From positions 1-8,321 of the forward strand of contig NZ_CAMPHI010000085.1 of assembly GCF_946885955.1 (NCBI RefSeq): a stretch of DNA of 8,321 nucleotides. Direction: 5' to 3'. Shown in pieces: positions 1 through 5,930 of the stretch. Below the pieces are notes generated by a model. The model made no database searches, was not told the DNA's origin, and saw only the letters and a list, made by a program, of their open reading frames with translations. The stretch comes from an uncultured Pseudomonas sp. Its GTDB lineage: Bacteria; Pseudomonadota; Gammaproteobacteria; Pseudomonadales; Pseudomonadaceae. Positions within the stretch are counted from its first letter, which is position 1. The number at the start of each line of letters is the position of its first letter. Made by a program: the position numbers and the translations under genes.

Positions 1-54
1 AACCCGTTACCCATGTCTCCCGACAGGCGTTACCCATGTATACCGGCTGAACAC
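1..54. mobile_element. Possible insertion-sequence end (partial, cut by window edge)
   Basis: Two exact copies of the 12-mer CGTTACCCATGT lie at 5-16 and 28-39, 23 bp apart. Read on the minus strand, the segment begins TGTTCAGCCGG near position 53 and then carries the repeated CATGGGTAACG motif. An end starting TGT with internal short repeats is typical of IS21- and IS481-type elements, where the repeats are thought to bind transposase; I also recall similar GTTACCCATGT repeats beside such transposase genes in Pseudomonas. No transposase gene is visible because the element would lie to the left of the window. It could instead be a solo remnant or an unrelated repeat. Confidence 0.45.
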
Positions 55-55
55 A

Positions 56-70
56 GGGCGCACCCTACGA
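56..70 (-). repeat. Half of a GTAGGGTGCGC REP-like repeat
   Basis: On the minus strand this reads TCGTAGGGTGCGCCC, matching the left arm of the repeat at 2329-2349 (GTAGGGTGCGCC followed by GCGCACC). The second arm is missing, and the IS-end-like sequence begins within a few bases. It sits just downstream of the arsR stop codon, a usual place for such elements in Pseudomonas. Confidence 0.45.
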
Positions 71-72
71 GG

Positions 73-369
73 TCAGGCTGACCCGCCGTCCTGGCAGCAC
101 TCGCCCATTACGAAACTCAGCGCCTGCTGCAAACGGGCGAAGTCGACCCGGCTGAAGACTTCACGGCCGTCGCGCTGCTGCGTGAGCACGCCGGCCTGCA
201 CCATGCTGTTGAGGTGATGGGCCAGGGTCGAGCGGGGAATGCCGATGCGTTCCTGCAGCTGGCCGAAATTAAGCCCGGCCGGGCCGCTGCGCACCAGCGT
301 GCGAAAGACCTGCAGACGCACGGGATTTCCCAGCGCCTCGAGGCAAGATGCGACTTCATTGATTTCCAT
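73..369 (-). CDS. ArsR-family winged-helix transcriptional regulator
   Basis: A 98-residue protein with a compact ArsR/SmtB fold. The recognition helix lies around residues 44-62 (IPRSTLAHHLNSMVQAGVL) and the wing around 64-76 (QQRDGREVFSRVD). ArsR proteins are usually dimeric repressors that leave DNA when a metal, metalloid or oxidised thiol signal binds. Three cysteines are present: C9 near the N-terminus and the adjacent pair C91-C92 near the C-terminus (GECCQDGG). The vicinal pair resembles the arsenite site of Acidithiobacillus-type ArsR, but no ars genes are present. I chose the ATG at 369 because the reading frame further upstream has only a TTG start and runs through the palindrome; no clear Shine-Dalgarno precedes the ATG, which is odd. 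The gene diverges from soxCD and faces a perfect palindrome, so it probably represses itself and soxCD. Family call is strong; the signal is unknown. Confidence 0.85.
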   Translation of the reverse strand: MEINEVASCLEALGNPVRLQVFRTLVRSGPAGLNFGQLQERIGIPRSTLAHHLNSMVQAGVLTQQRDGREVFSRVDFARLQQALSFVMGECCQDGGSA

Positions 370-404
370 GCTGCGGAGGATAGACAGGCGACCAGGGGCA
401 TGCA

Positions 405-434
405 ACGATATAACTAGATATCTAGTTATATCGT
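405..434. promoter_or_regulatory. Perfect 30-bp palindrome, probable ArsR operator
   Basis: The left half ACGATATAACTAGAT (405-419) is the exact reverse complement of the right half ATCTAGTTATATCGT (420-434), with no central spacer. It lies 35 bp from the arsR start and 42 bp from the soxC start, in an AT-rich patch unlike its GC-rich surroundings. ArsR dimers bind such symmetric AT-rich sites, so this is very likely the shared operator. The TATAAC hexamers (409-414 on plus, 430-425 on minus) could serve as -10 elements, but I see no well-spaced -35 boxes. Confidence 0.8.
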
Positions 435-465
435 CATTAAGTAAACGCGACGGCAATCGCCGTCC

Positions 466-470
466 GGGAG
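466..470 (+). promoter_or_regulatory. Ribosome binding site supporting the GTG start of soxC
   Basis: GGGAG ends 6 nt before the GTG at 477. It is the only good purine-rich site near the start of the frame, and the Tat motif follows at the expected distance. Confidence 0.65.
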
Positions 471-476
471 ACTGTC

Positions 477-1760
477 GTGAACAAGTCCGCTTTACGCTTC
501 GTCGCCGGTAACGGCCTGCTCGACCGCCGCGCCTTTCTCAAAAGCGGTTACGGCCTGACACTGGCCACCGCCCTGGGTTTGTCACCGGCAGGCCGGGTGC
601 TGGCCGCAAGCGAGCCGCCGATGCCCGCCTGGATGACCAGCCTGGGCGGTGCCGACGCCGAGTACGGTAGCCCCTCGCCGCATGAGCGTGAGGTGTTGCG
701 CCAACTCCAGCCGAACACTGCGCAGACCGCTGGTTTCAGCGTCTGGCATTCGCCGTTGCAGCACCAGCGCGGCATCATCACCCCCAGTGGGTTGCACTAC
801 GCGGTGCATCACAACGGCATTCCGGCAATCGACCCCGAGCGCCATCAGCTGCTGATTCATGGTCTGGTCGAACGTCCGCTGAAGTTCGACCTGGAGCGTT
901 TGATGCGTTACCCGATGGTCTCGCGCATCCAGTTTCTCGAATGCGCGGGCAACACCGCCGCCAACGCCATCTCGCCCGCGGCTCGGAATGCCGGCTGCCA
1001 GGAGCTGTTCGGCCAGGTATCAGGCTCGGAATGGACCGGCGTACCGCTGTCCTATCTGCTGCGCGAAGCCGGGGTAAAAGCCGAGGCGCGCTGGGTGATC
1101 TGCGAAGGTGCCGATGGCGGCTCGCACAGCCGCAGCCTGCCGCTGAGCAAGTTGATGGACGACGCCATCCTCGCCTTCTATCAGAACGGCGAGCGCTTGC
1201 GTCCCTCCCAGGGCTATCCGCTGCGGCTGTTCGTGCCGGGCTGGGAAGGCAATGTCAGCGTCAAATGGCTGCACCGCCTGGAGGTCAGCGACAGCCCGGT
1301 GTTCAGCAAGGATGAATCGGGGCTCTACACGCGCATTCTCAGCGACGGCGATATTCTCGCGTTCGGCTTCCCGATGGAGGTCAAGTCGGTGATCACCCAC
1401 CCCAGCGGGTTGCAGCAGCTGCCCGAACTCAAAGGCTTCTACGAGATATCCGGCTTGGCCTGGTCCTGCATGGGGCGTATCGCCAAGGTCGAGGTCTCCG
1501 CCGACAACGGTCGCACCTGGGCGCTGGCGCAGTTGCAGGCGCCGGTGCTGGACAAATCGTTGACCCGCTTCAGCATTCCCTGGCAATGGACGGGCGCGGC
1601 CACCACCCTGCTCAGCCGCGCCACCGACGAGCTGGGCAACATCCAGCCGACCCGCAGCGAATGGCGCAGCCGCTACGCCGCCCACTCGTTCAACCATTAC
1701 AACGCGATCCAGGCTTGGCGGGTGAGCGGCGACGGCGAGGTGGAAAATGTTTATGCCTAG
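477..1760 (+). CDS. soxC: SoxC-type molybdenum sulfite/sulfane dehydrogenase
   Basis: A 427-residue protein, the usual SoxC length, of the sulfite oxidase family. SoxC carries the molybdenum cofactor and, with cytochrome SoxD, oxidises sulfane sulfur or sulfite in the periplasm. A twin-arginine export signal is visible: RRAFLK at residues 17-22, a hydrophobic stretch, then an AxA-like site near 43-44 (VLAAS). The molybdopterin domain spans about 95-275 and contains FLECAGN, where C156 is the expected molybdenum ligand, and the family motif PGWEGNVSVKWLHRLE. The C-terminal dimerisation domain (about 295-405) includes the VEVSADNGRTW motif. The start codon is GTG with a GGGAG site. The stop overlaps the soxD start by 14 bp, so the two are translationally coupled. 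Sulfite dehydrogenase of the SorA type is a related alternative; the cytochrome partner and overall similarity favour SoxC. Expression is probably controlled by the adjacent ArsR protein. Confidence 0.87.
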   Translation: MNKSALRFVAGNGLLDRRAFLKSGYGLTLATALGLSPAGRVLAASEPPMPAWMTSLGGADAEYGSPSPHEREVLRQLQPNTAQTAGFSVWHSPLQHQRGIITPSGLHYAVHHNGIPAIDPERHQLLIHGLVERPLKFDLERLMRYPMVSRIQFLECAGNTAANAISPAARNAGCQELFGQVSGSEWTGVPLSYLLREAGVKAEARWVICEGADGGSHSRSLPLSKLMDDAILAFYQNGERLRPSQGYPLRLFVPGWEGNVSVKWLHRLEVSDSPVFSKDESGLYTRILSDGDILAFGFPMEVKSVITHPSGLQQLPELKGFYEISGLAWSCMGRIAKVEVSADNGRTWALAQLQAPVLDKSLTRFSIPWQWTGAATTLLSRATDELGNIQPTRSEWRSRYAAHSFNHYNAIQAWRVSGDGEVENVYA

Positions 1761-2307
1761 GCTCTGGCTGCTACTCGCGCTGGCGCTGAGTGGCAGTGCG
1801 ACGGCGCAGCCGCTGATCGGCTTAGGCCAACCGCTATCGCAGCAGACCATCGAGCGCTATGCCATCAGCGTATTCCCCGATGGCCGCAACTTGCCGCCGG
1901 GCCAAGGCAGCGTGATCGAAGGTGGCGAGCTCTATGCCAACCAGTGCGCCGGCTGCCACAGCGCCAACGGGAAGCAAGGTCCGGCCGCGCGTCTGGTTGG
2001 CAGCGACGGCTTTTTCAGCCTCGACGACCCCTTGCGTATTCTGCGCATCAGCGAGCACCCGCTGCTGTTGCTCTCGGTCGGCGGTCAGTGGCCGTACGCC
2101 ACCAGCATCTTCGATTACATCCGCCGGGCCATGCCGCACTATGCGCCGAAGAGCCTGAGTAACGAGCAGGTGTATGCCGTTACCGCTTATATCCTGCACC
2201 TCAACGGTCTGCTGGACGAAACCGCGGTGCTCGACCAACACAGCCTGCCCAAGGTCGAAATGCCCGGGCGCAAGCGGCTGCGCTGGGCGGATGTGACGCT
2301 CGAATAA
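1747..2307 (+). CDS. soxD: SoxD-like mono-heme cytochrome c, electron acceptor of SoxC
   Basis: A 186-residue periplasmic cytochrome c. A Sec signal peptide covers residues 1-20 (hydrophobic LWLLLALALSG, cleavage likely after ATA). The heme c attachment motif CAGCH is at 67-71, and M129 in RRAMPHYAPKSL is the likely sixth heme ligand. The following SNEQVYAVTAYILHLNG helix is characteristic of SoxD-type cytochromes. It would take electrons from the molybdenum centre of SoxC and pass them to the respiratory chain. There is one heme only: Paracoccus SoxD, as I recall, is about twice as long with two hemes, so this is the short form. The ATG at 1747 sits 6 nt after GAGG at 1737-1740; the ATG at 1753 is a second possible start. 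It overlaps the end of soxC, indicating a two-gene operon. Confidence 0.82.
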   Translation: MFMPRLWLLLALALSGSATAQPLIGLGQPLSQQTIERYAISVFPDGRNLPPGQGSVIEGGELYANQCAGCHSANGKQGPAARLVGSDGFFSLDDPLRILRISEHPLLLLSVGGQWPYATSIFDYIRRAMPHYAPKSLSNEQVYAVTAYILHLNGLLDETAVLDQHSLPKVEMPGRKRLRWADVTLE

Positions 2308-2328
2308 CACCGCGCTGGCTCAGATTCC

Positions 2329-2403
2329 GTAGGGTGCGCCGCGCGCACCTGGGATTCGTCGCCCGCGGTGGTGCGCGCGCCTAGGCGGCCCCACGCCCCC
2401 TAC
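2329..2403. repeat. REP-like element between convergent soxD and the E2 gene
   Basis: The element is bounded by GTAGGG (2329-2334) and CCCTAC (2398-2403) in inverted orientation. Inside, GGTGCGC (2333-2339), a CGC loop and GCGCACC (2343-2349) form a perfect 7-bp hairpin; a second GGTGCGCGCGCC stretch and the CGCCTAGGCG palindrome follow at 2378-2387. No T tract follows on either strand, so it is not a classical terminator, though it lies where transcripts from both sides converge and may protect 3' ends. The same repeat family occurs at 56-70 and 8170-8192. Confidence 0.6.
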
Positions 2404-2444
2404 ACGTTCTCGAATAGCGCTGCGCTAAGTAGCGATGTCCCGAC

Positions 2445-3554
2445 TCACTCTTCCGGCGCCTCCAGCGCCTGCACCAGGGCCTTGAGAAAACGTGCGGCCT
2501 CGCCGCCGGTAACCGCGCGGTGGTCGAAGGTCAGCGACAGCGGCAGGATCGGGTGCACCACCACCTTGCCGTCAACCGCCACCGGTTCGTCGCGGATGCC
2601 ACCGGCGCCGATGATCGCCACCTGCGGCGGGATCACGATGGGGTTGGCGTAGCGGCCGAACAGGGTGCCGAAGTTCGACAGGGTGATGGTCGCGCCCATC
2701 ATTTCCTGGGGCGGAATCGAACGCGCCTTGACGTCCGCACGCAGGCTCGCCACCCCGGCTTTCAAGTCCTCGGCACTGCGTGCGCCGACGTTGCGCAACA
2801 CCGGCACGAACAGGCCGTCCACGGTATCGACGGCGATGCCCAGGTCCAGTTGCTGGTGCTGTTTTAGCGACAACGACTTGCCGTCGAACCAGCTGTTGAG
2901 CAGCGGCTCGACCTGGCAGGCGGCGGCAATGGCCTGGGCGATTCTCACCAGCGGATCGCGCGCCTGCGGCCAGCGATGCAGGTCGGCGTCGCCAACGATA
3001 AACACCGGCACCACCTCGGCATGCGAGCGCGCCATATTGATCGCCATGCTGCGCCGCACACCGCGCACCTTCTCGCCACCGAATTTATCCCGGGCGTTCT
3101 GGGTCGCGGCTTCGACATCGCCGCGGGTGATCAGGCCGTCGCTGCCGGAACCGGCCAGGTTGCTCAGGTCGACGCCCAGTTGCCGGGCCAGTTGGCGCAC
3201 CGCCGGGGTTGCGCGCGGCGCCAGGTGCTCGCGGGTCGAAGGCGCGGCGCCGATGCAGAAGCTGTCTGTCTGGACATCGCCGCCACCCTCCAGGCGACCG
3301 ACCACGGTGCCAGAATCGGCCTCGCCTTCGTAGGCCAAAAGCGGCTCGCCGACATGCAGGATGTCCCCCTCGGCGCCGAAAGTTTTCACCACCACGCCGT
3401 CGTAGGGCGCGGGAATGTCGACGATGGCCTTGGCGGTTTCCACCGATACCAGCAGTTGGTCGACCTTGACCGTATCGCCGACTTTGACGTGCCACTCGAC
3501 GATTTCCGCTTCTTGCAGGCCTTCGCCGAGGTCGGGCAGTTTGAAATATTTCAT
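2445..3554 (-). CDS. Lipoyl-bearing E2 acyltransferase of a 2-oxo acid dehydrogenase complex
   Basis: A 369-residue dihydrolipoamide acyltransferase, the core of a 2-oxo acid dehydrogenase complex; it moves the acyl group from E1 via a lipoyl arm to coenzyme A. Domains: one lipoyl domain (1-78, lipoylated lysine K42 in ETAKA); a linker; a peripheral subunit-binding domain (about 114-150, RATPAVRQLARQLGVDL...LITRGDVEAA); and the catalytic domain (about 160-366). The catalytic motif reads DHRAVTGG: H345 is kept, but the aspartate usual in DHRxxDG is T349. The ATG at 3554 has CTCCT (plus strand 3560-3564, AGGAG in the transcript) 5 nt upstream; a longer frame up to 3590 lacks this and precedes the lipoyl domain. 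It lies last in the ldh-pdhA-pdhB order, 213 bp after pdhB, a gap filled with REP repeats. With leucine dehydrogenase upstream, a branched-chain acyl substrate is more likely than acetyl, but the sequence does not prove it. Confidence 0.9.
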   Translation of the reverse strand: MKYFKLPDLGEGLQEAEIVEWHVKVGDTVKVDQLLVSVETAKAIVDIPAPYDGVVVKTFGAEGDILHVGEPLLAYEGEADSGTVVGRLEGGGDVQTDSFCIGAAPSTREHLAPRATPAVRQLARQLGVDLSNLAGSGSDGLITRGDVEAATQNARDKFGGEKVRGVRRSMAINMARSHAEVVPVFIVGDADLHRWPQARDPLVRIAQAIAAACQVEPLLNSWFDGKSLSLKQHQQLDLGIAVDTVDGLFVPVLRNVGARSAEDLKAGVASLRADVKARSIPPQEMMGATITLSNFGTLFGRYANPIVIPPQVAIIGAGGIRDEPVAVDGKVVVHPILPLSLTFDHRAVTGGEAARFLKALVQALEAPEE

Positions 3555-3600
3555 GGGTGCTCCTAGTTCCATCGTTCTTTCAAGCCGCAATGATGCTCAG

Positions 3601-3635
3601 CCGGCAATCGCGGCCAAGGCCGCTCCTACGGGTGC
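3601..3635. repeat. Pseudomonas-type REP sequence
   Basis: The segment holds GCGGCC-AA-GGCCGC (3610-3623), a perfect 6-bp stem, followed by TCCTACGGG. This follows the P. putida-type REP pattern TCGCGG..AA..CCGCTCCTAC. It sits in the pdhB-E2 gap. Confidence 0.6.
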
Positions 3636-3672
3636 GGCGTTTTCCCGGTTCACGGATAAATCAGCCGCTCCT

Positions 3673-3738
3673 GTAGCCCGGATGCAATCCGGGGACATCA
3701 GCGCGTACACAACCGCCCCCGGATTTCATCCGGGCTAC
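3673..3738. repeat. Inverted pair of GTAGCCCGGATGCAATCCGGGG repeats
   Basis: The forward copy spans 3673-3694. The reverse copy spans 3717-3738 and differs at one base (GATGAAATCC for GATGCAATCC when read on the minus strand). Separated by 22 bp, the two could fold into a long hairpin in the pdhB-E2 messenger. The same repeat occurs at 8087 and 8227. Confidence 0.7.
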
Positions 3739-3767
3739 CTTCAACGGAGGGCCGCCGCTCTGCGTAT

Positions 3768-4754
3768 TCATGCGTAATTCAATACCGCATCGCAGGCCGC
3801 GACTATGTCGGCGACGCTGGGGATATACAGCGACTCCAGGCGATACAGCGGCGGCGGTATGTCCGGTGCGGTGACCCGCTGGATCGGCGCTTGCAGGTCG
3901 AGCAGCGCGCGTTCGTAGAGGCTGGCGGCGATTTCCGCGCCGACGCCGCAGCTTTTCGGCGCCTCATGCACGATCACGCAGCGCCCGGTTTTGCGCACTG
4001 AGGCTTCCAAAGTGTCGAGGTCCAGCGGCTTGATGCAGGCCACGTCGATCACCTCGACCGCAACGCCGCGCTCGGCCAACTGCTCGGCGGCCAGCAGGCT
4101 TTCGTGGACGCTAGCGCCCCAACTGATCAGCGTCAGGTCGCCGCCCTCGCGCAAGGTGAAACAACTGTCCAGCGGCAGGCGTTTGCCGTCGTCGGCCAGT
4201 GGCTGCGGATTCATCCGGTACAAGCGGGTGGGTTCGAGAAAGATCACCGGGTCGGGATCGTCGATCGCCGCCAGCAGCAAGCCGTAGGCCCGCGCCGGCG
4301 ATGATGGGATCAGCACGCGCAGGCCGGGAATATGGGCGAACATCGCCTCGATGCTTTCGCTATGGTGCTCCGGCGCGCGGATGCCGGCGCCCATCGGGCT
4401 GCGCAGCACCAGCGGGCAGCTGAGGCGACCGCGGGTGCGGTTGCGCATGCGCGCGGCGTGGGATACCAGATGGTCCATGGCCGGGTAGACGAAGCCGAGG
4501 AACTGGATCTCCAGCACCGGTTTCAGTCCCTGCGCGGCCATGCCCACGGCCAGGCCGGAAATCATGGTTTCGGCCAGCGGCGTATCGATCACCCGCTTGA
4601 AGCCGAAGCTCTCGCGCAGGCCGGCGGTGGCGCGGAACACTCCGCCGTTGACGCCGACGTCTTCGCCGAGCACCACCACGTTCTGGTCCTCGGACATGGC
4701 GCGGTGCAACGCCCGGTTGATCGCTTCCAGCATGCTCAGTTTGGCTTCACTCAT
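3768..4754 (-). CDS. pdhB: E1-beta subunit of pyruvate/branched-chain 2-oxo acid dehydrogenase
   Basis: A 328-residue transketolase-like beta subunit, the normal length for the family. With E1-alpha it forms the thiamine diphosphate site that decarboxylates a 2-oxo acid and reductively acylates the E2 lipoyl arm. Family motifs are present: GEDVGVNGGVFRATAGL at 30-46; VIDTPLAE at 55-62, where E62 corresponds to the glutamate that contacts the cofactor pyrimidine; the HHSES region near 120-124; PGLRVLIPSSPARAYGLL at 133-150; and a C-terminal transketolase domain (about 195-315). The ATG at 4754 has AGGAG (plus 4762-4766) 7 nt upstream; a longer frame to 4835 is only overlap with pdhA. The gene overlaps the pdhA stop by 8 bp, so the subunits are translationally coupled. 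The pyruvate dehydrogenase name follows the usual annotation of this cluster; the neighbouring ldh suggests branched-chain substrates. Confidence 0.92.
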   Translation of the reverse strand: MSEAKLSMLEAINRALHRAMSEDQNVVVLGEDVGVNGGVFRATAGLRESFGFKRVIDTPLAETMISGLAVGMAAQGLKPVLEIQFLGFVYPAMDHLVSHAARMRNRTRGRLSCPLVLRSPMGAGIRAPEHHSESIEAMFAHIPGLRVLIPSSPARAYGLLLAAIDDPDPVIFLEPTRLYRMNPQPLADDGKRLPLDSCFTLREGGDLTLISWGASVHESLLAAEQLAERGVAVEVIDVACIKPLDLDTLEASVRKTGRCVIVHEAPKSCGVGAEIAASLYERALLDLQAPIQRVTAPDIPPPLYRLESLYIPSVADIVAACDAVLNYA

Positions 4755-5841
4755 GGCTGGACTCCTGTGCCTGGCGCGCGACTCGCTCCAGGAGCATTTC
4801 GCGCTGCTCGGCGAGGGCCGCCGGCCACTTGGCATAGACGTAATCGAGCACCGATTCGGCGGGCTGGTTGCCGGCGTTGTCGAAGACCTCCACCGCGCTT
4901 TGCACCTCGGCCTGACAGTCGGCGATCAGCGCCTGTTCGCGGCGCTCGTCCCAGATGCCCTGGTTGGCGAGAAAGCCCTGCAGGCGCTTGATCGGCTCTT
5001 CCAGCCAGGCCTGTTTCACCTCCTCGGCGCCGCGGTAACGGGTGGCGTCGTCGGCGGTGGTGTGGTCACCCAGGCGGTAGCTGAGGCATTCCAGCAATAC
5101 CGGGCCTTTGCCGTGGCGGGCGCGGTCCAGGGCGACCTGCATGCGCTCGTACAGTGCGAGCATGTCGTTGCCGTCCACCTGCTCGCCAGCGAAGCCCGCG
5201 CCTATGGCCTTTTGTGCCAGGGTCGGCGCACCGCACTGAATGCGCCGCGGTACCGAGATCGCCCATTGGTTGTTATTGACCACGAACACCACCGGCAGCT
5301 GCCAGGCGCCGGCGACGTTCAACGCTTCGAGAAAATCGCCCTTGCTGGTGGCGCCATCGCCGCAGGTGGTCACCGCAACCCGATGTTCACCGCGAATCTT
5401 GAACGCGCTGGCTACACCGCAGGCATGCAGAGCCTGGGTAGCGATGGGTACGCACATGGGAAAGTCCTGAGCCGAGGCCGGGTCGACATAGGCGCTGCCG
5501 CGCTCGTCGCCGCCCCAATACAGGAGGATTTCTTCCATCTTCACCCCGCGCATCAATTGCACGGCGGTGTCGCGGTAATAGGGCACCAGCACGTCTTCGC
5601 TGCGCATCAGGCTGCCGAGCGCGACGCCTATGGCCTCCTGGCCGAGGGTCGGCGCATAGGTGCCGATGCGCCCGGTGCGCTGCAGGGCCACGGCCTTCTG
5701 GTCGAACAGGCGGGTCAGCACCATCTGCCGGTACAGGCGCACCAGCAGTGCGGGGTCGTCGACCCAGGCGGGCAGCGCGGCGACCGGCTGGCCATTGGTG
5801 TTGAGATAACGGGTGAACGGCAGTTTCAGGGTATCCGGCAT
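4747..5841 (-). CDS. pdhA: E1-alpha subunit of pyruvate/branched-chain 2-oxo acid dehydrogenase
   Basis: A 364-residue thiamine diphosphate-dependent E1-alpha subunit, partner of the overlapping pdhB product. The cofactor-binding motif runs from GDG at 161-163 (GDGATSKGDFLEAL) to NNN at 189-191 (VVFVVNNNQWAIS), the spacing typical for thiamine diphosphate enzymes. YRLGDHTTADDATRYR (around 255-270) is the conserved loop that in mammalian enzymes holds the phosphorylation site; its wording is close to branched-chain E1-alpha proteins. TYAPTLGQEA and PYYRD are further family signatures. I place the start at the ATG at 5841, which has GAGGAG 7 nt upstream; an ATG 18 bp further up (5859) has no ribosome binding site. 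It lies 89 bp downstream of ldh, with a strong hairpin in between. Substrate cannot be fixed from sequence; leucine dehydrogenase next door argues for 2-oxoisocaproate and relatives. Confidence 0.92.
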   Translation of the reverse strand: MPDTLKLPFTRYLNTNGQPVAALPAWVDDPALLVRLYRQMVLTRLFDQKAVALQRTGRIGTYAPTLGQEAIGVALGSLMRSEDVLVPYYRDTAVQLMRGVKMEEILLYWGGDERGSAYVDPASAQDFPMCVPIATQALHACGVASAFKIRGEHRVAVTTCGDGATSKGDFLEALNVAGAWQLPVVFVVNNNQWAISVPRRIQCGAPTLAQKAIGAGFAGEQVDGNDMLALYERMQVALDRARHGKGPVLLECLSYRLGDHTTADDATRYRGAEEVKQAWLEEPIKRLQGFLANQGIWDERREQALIADCQAEVQSAVEVFDNAGNQPAESVLDYVYAKWPAALAEQREMLLERVARQAQESSHE

Positions 5842-5848
5842 GAGGGCA

Positions 5849-5854
5849 CTCCTC
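5849..5854 (-). promoter_or_regulatory. Ribosome binding site deciding the pdhA start
   Basis: The transcript reads GAGGAG here, 7 nt before the ATG at 5841. The upstream in-frame ATG at 5859 has no such site, so translation most likely starts at 5841. Confidence 0.7.
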
Positions 5855-5877
5855 GACATCTTGTGAATGTCTACTTC

Positions 5878-5900
5878 TGCCCGGGCTTGTGGCCCGGGTA
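5878..5900. other. GC-rich hairpin between ldh and pdhA
   Basis: GCCCGGGC (5879-5886) and GCCCGGGT (5892-5899) form a stem of at least 7 bp around the loop TTGTG. Because CCCGGG is self-complementary, the hairpin exists on either strand. No T run follows in the minus-strand transcript, so it is not a standard terminator. It could attenuate read-through or stabilise the ldh 3' end, allowing different levels of ldh and the E1/E2 genes. Confidence 0.5.
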
Positions 5901-5930
5901 TTACAGCGCGCTGCGGGTCGGCAGCTGCGC

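Noticed and set aside
370..456. N-terminal extension of the ArsR protein up to 456
   Set aside because: It would need a TTG start and would translate the palindrome; the ArsR fold begins naturally at the ATG at 369.
1020..1850. 276-codon open frame on the minus strand opposite soxC
   Set aside because: It is fully antisense to soxC and the start of soxD, which carry clear cofactor motifs. Long antisense frames are common in high-GC genes.
5878..5900. Intrinsic terminator of ldh
   Set aside because: The stem is strong, but no T run follows on the minus-strand transcript (CAGAAGTAGA comes next), so a terminator call is not supported.
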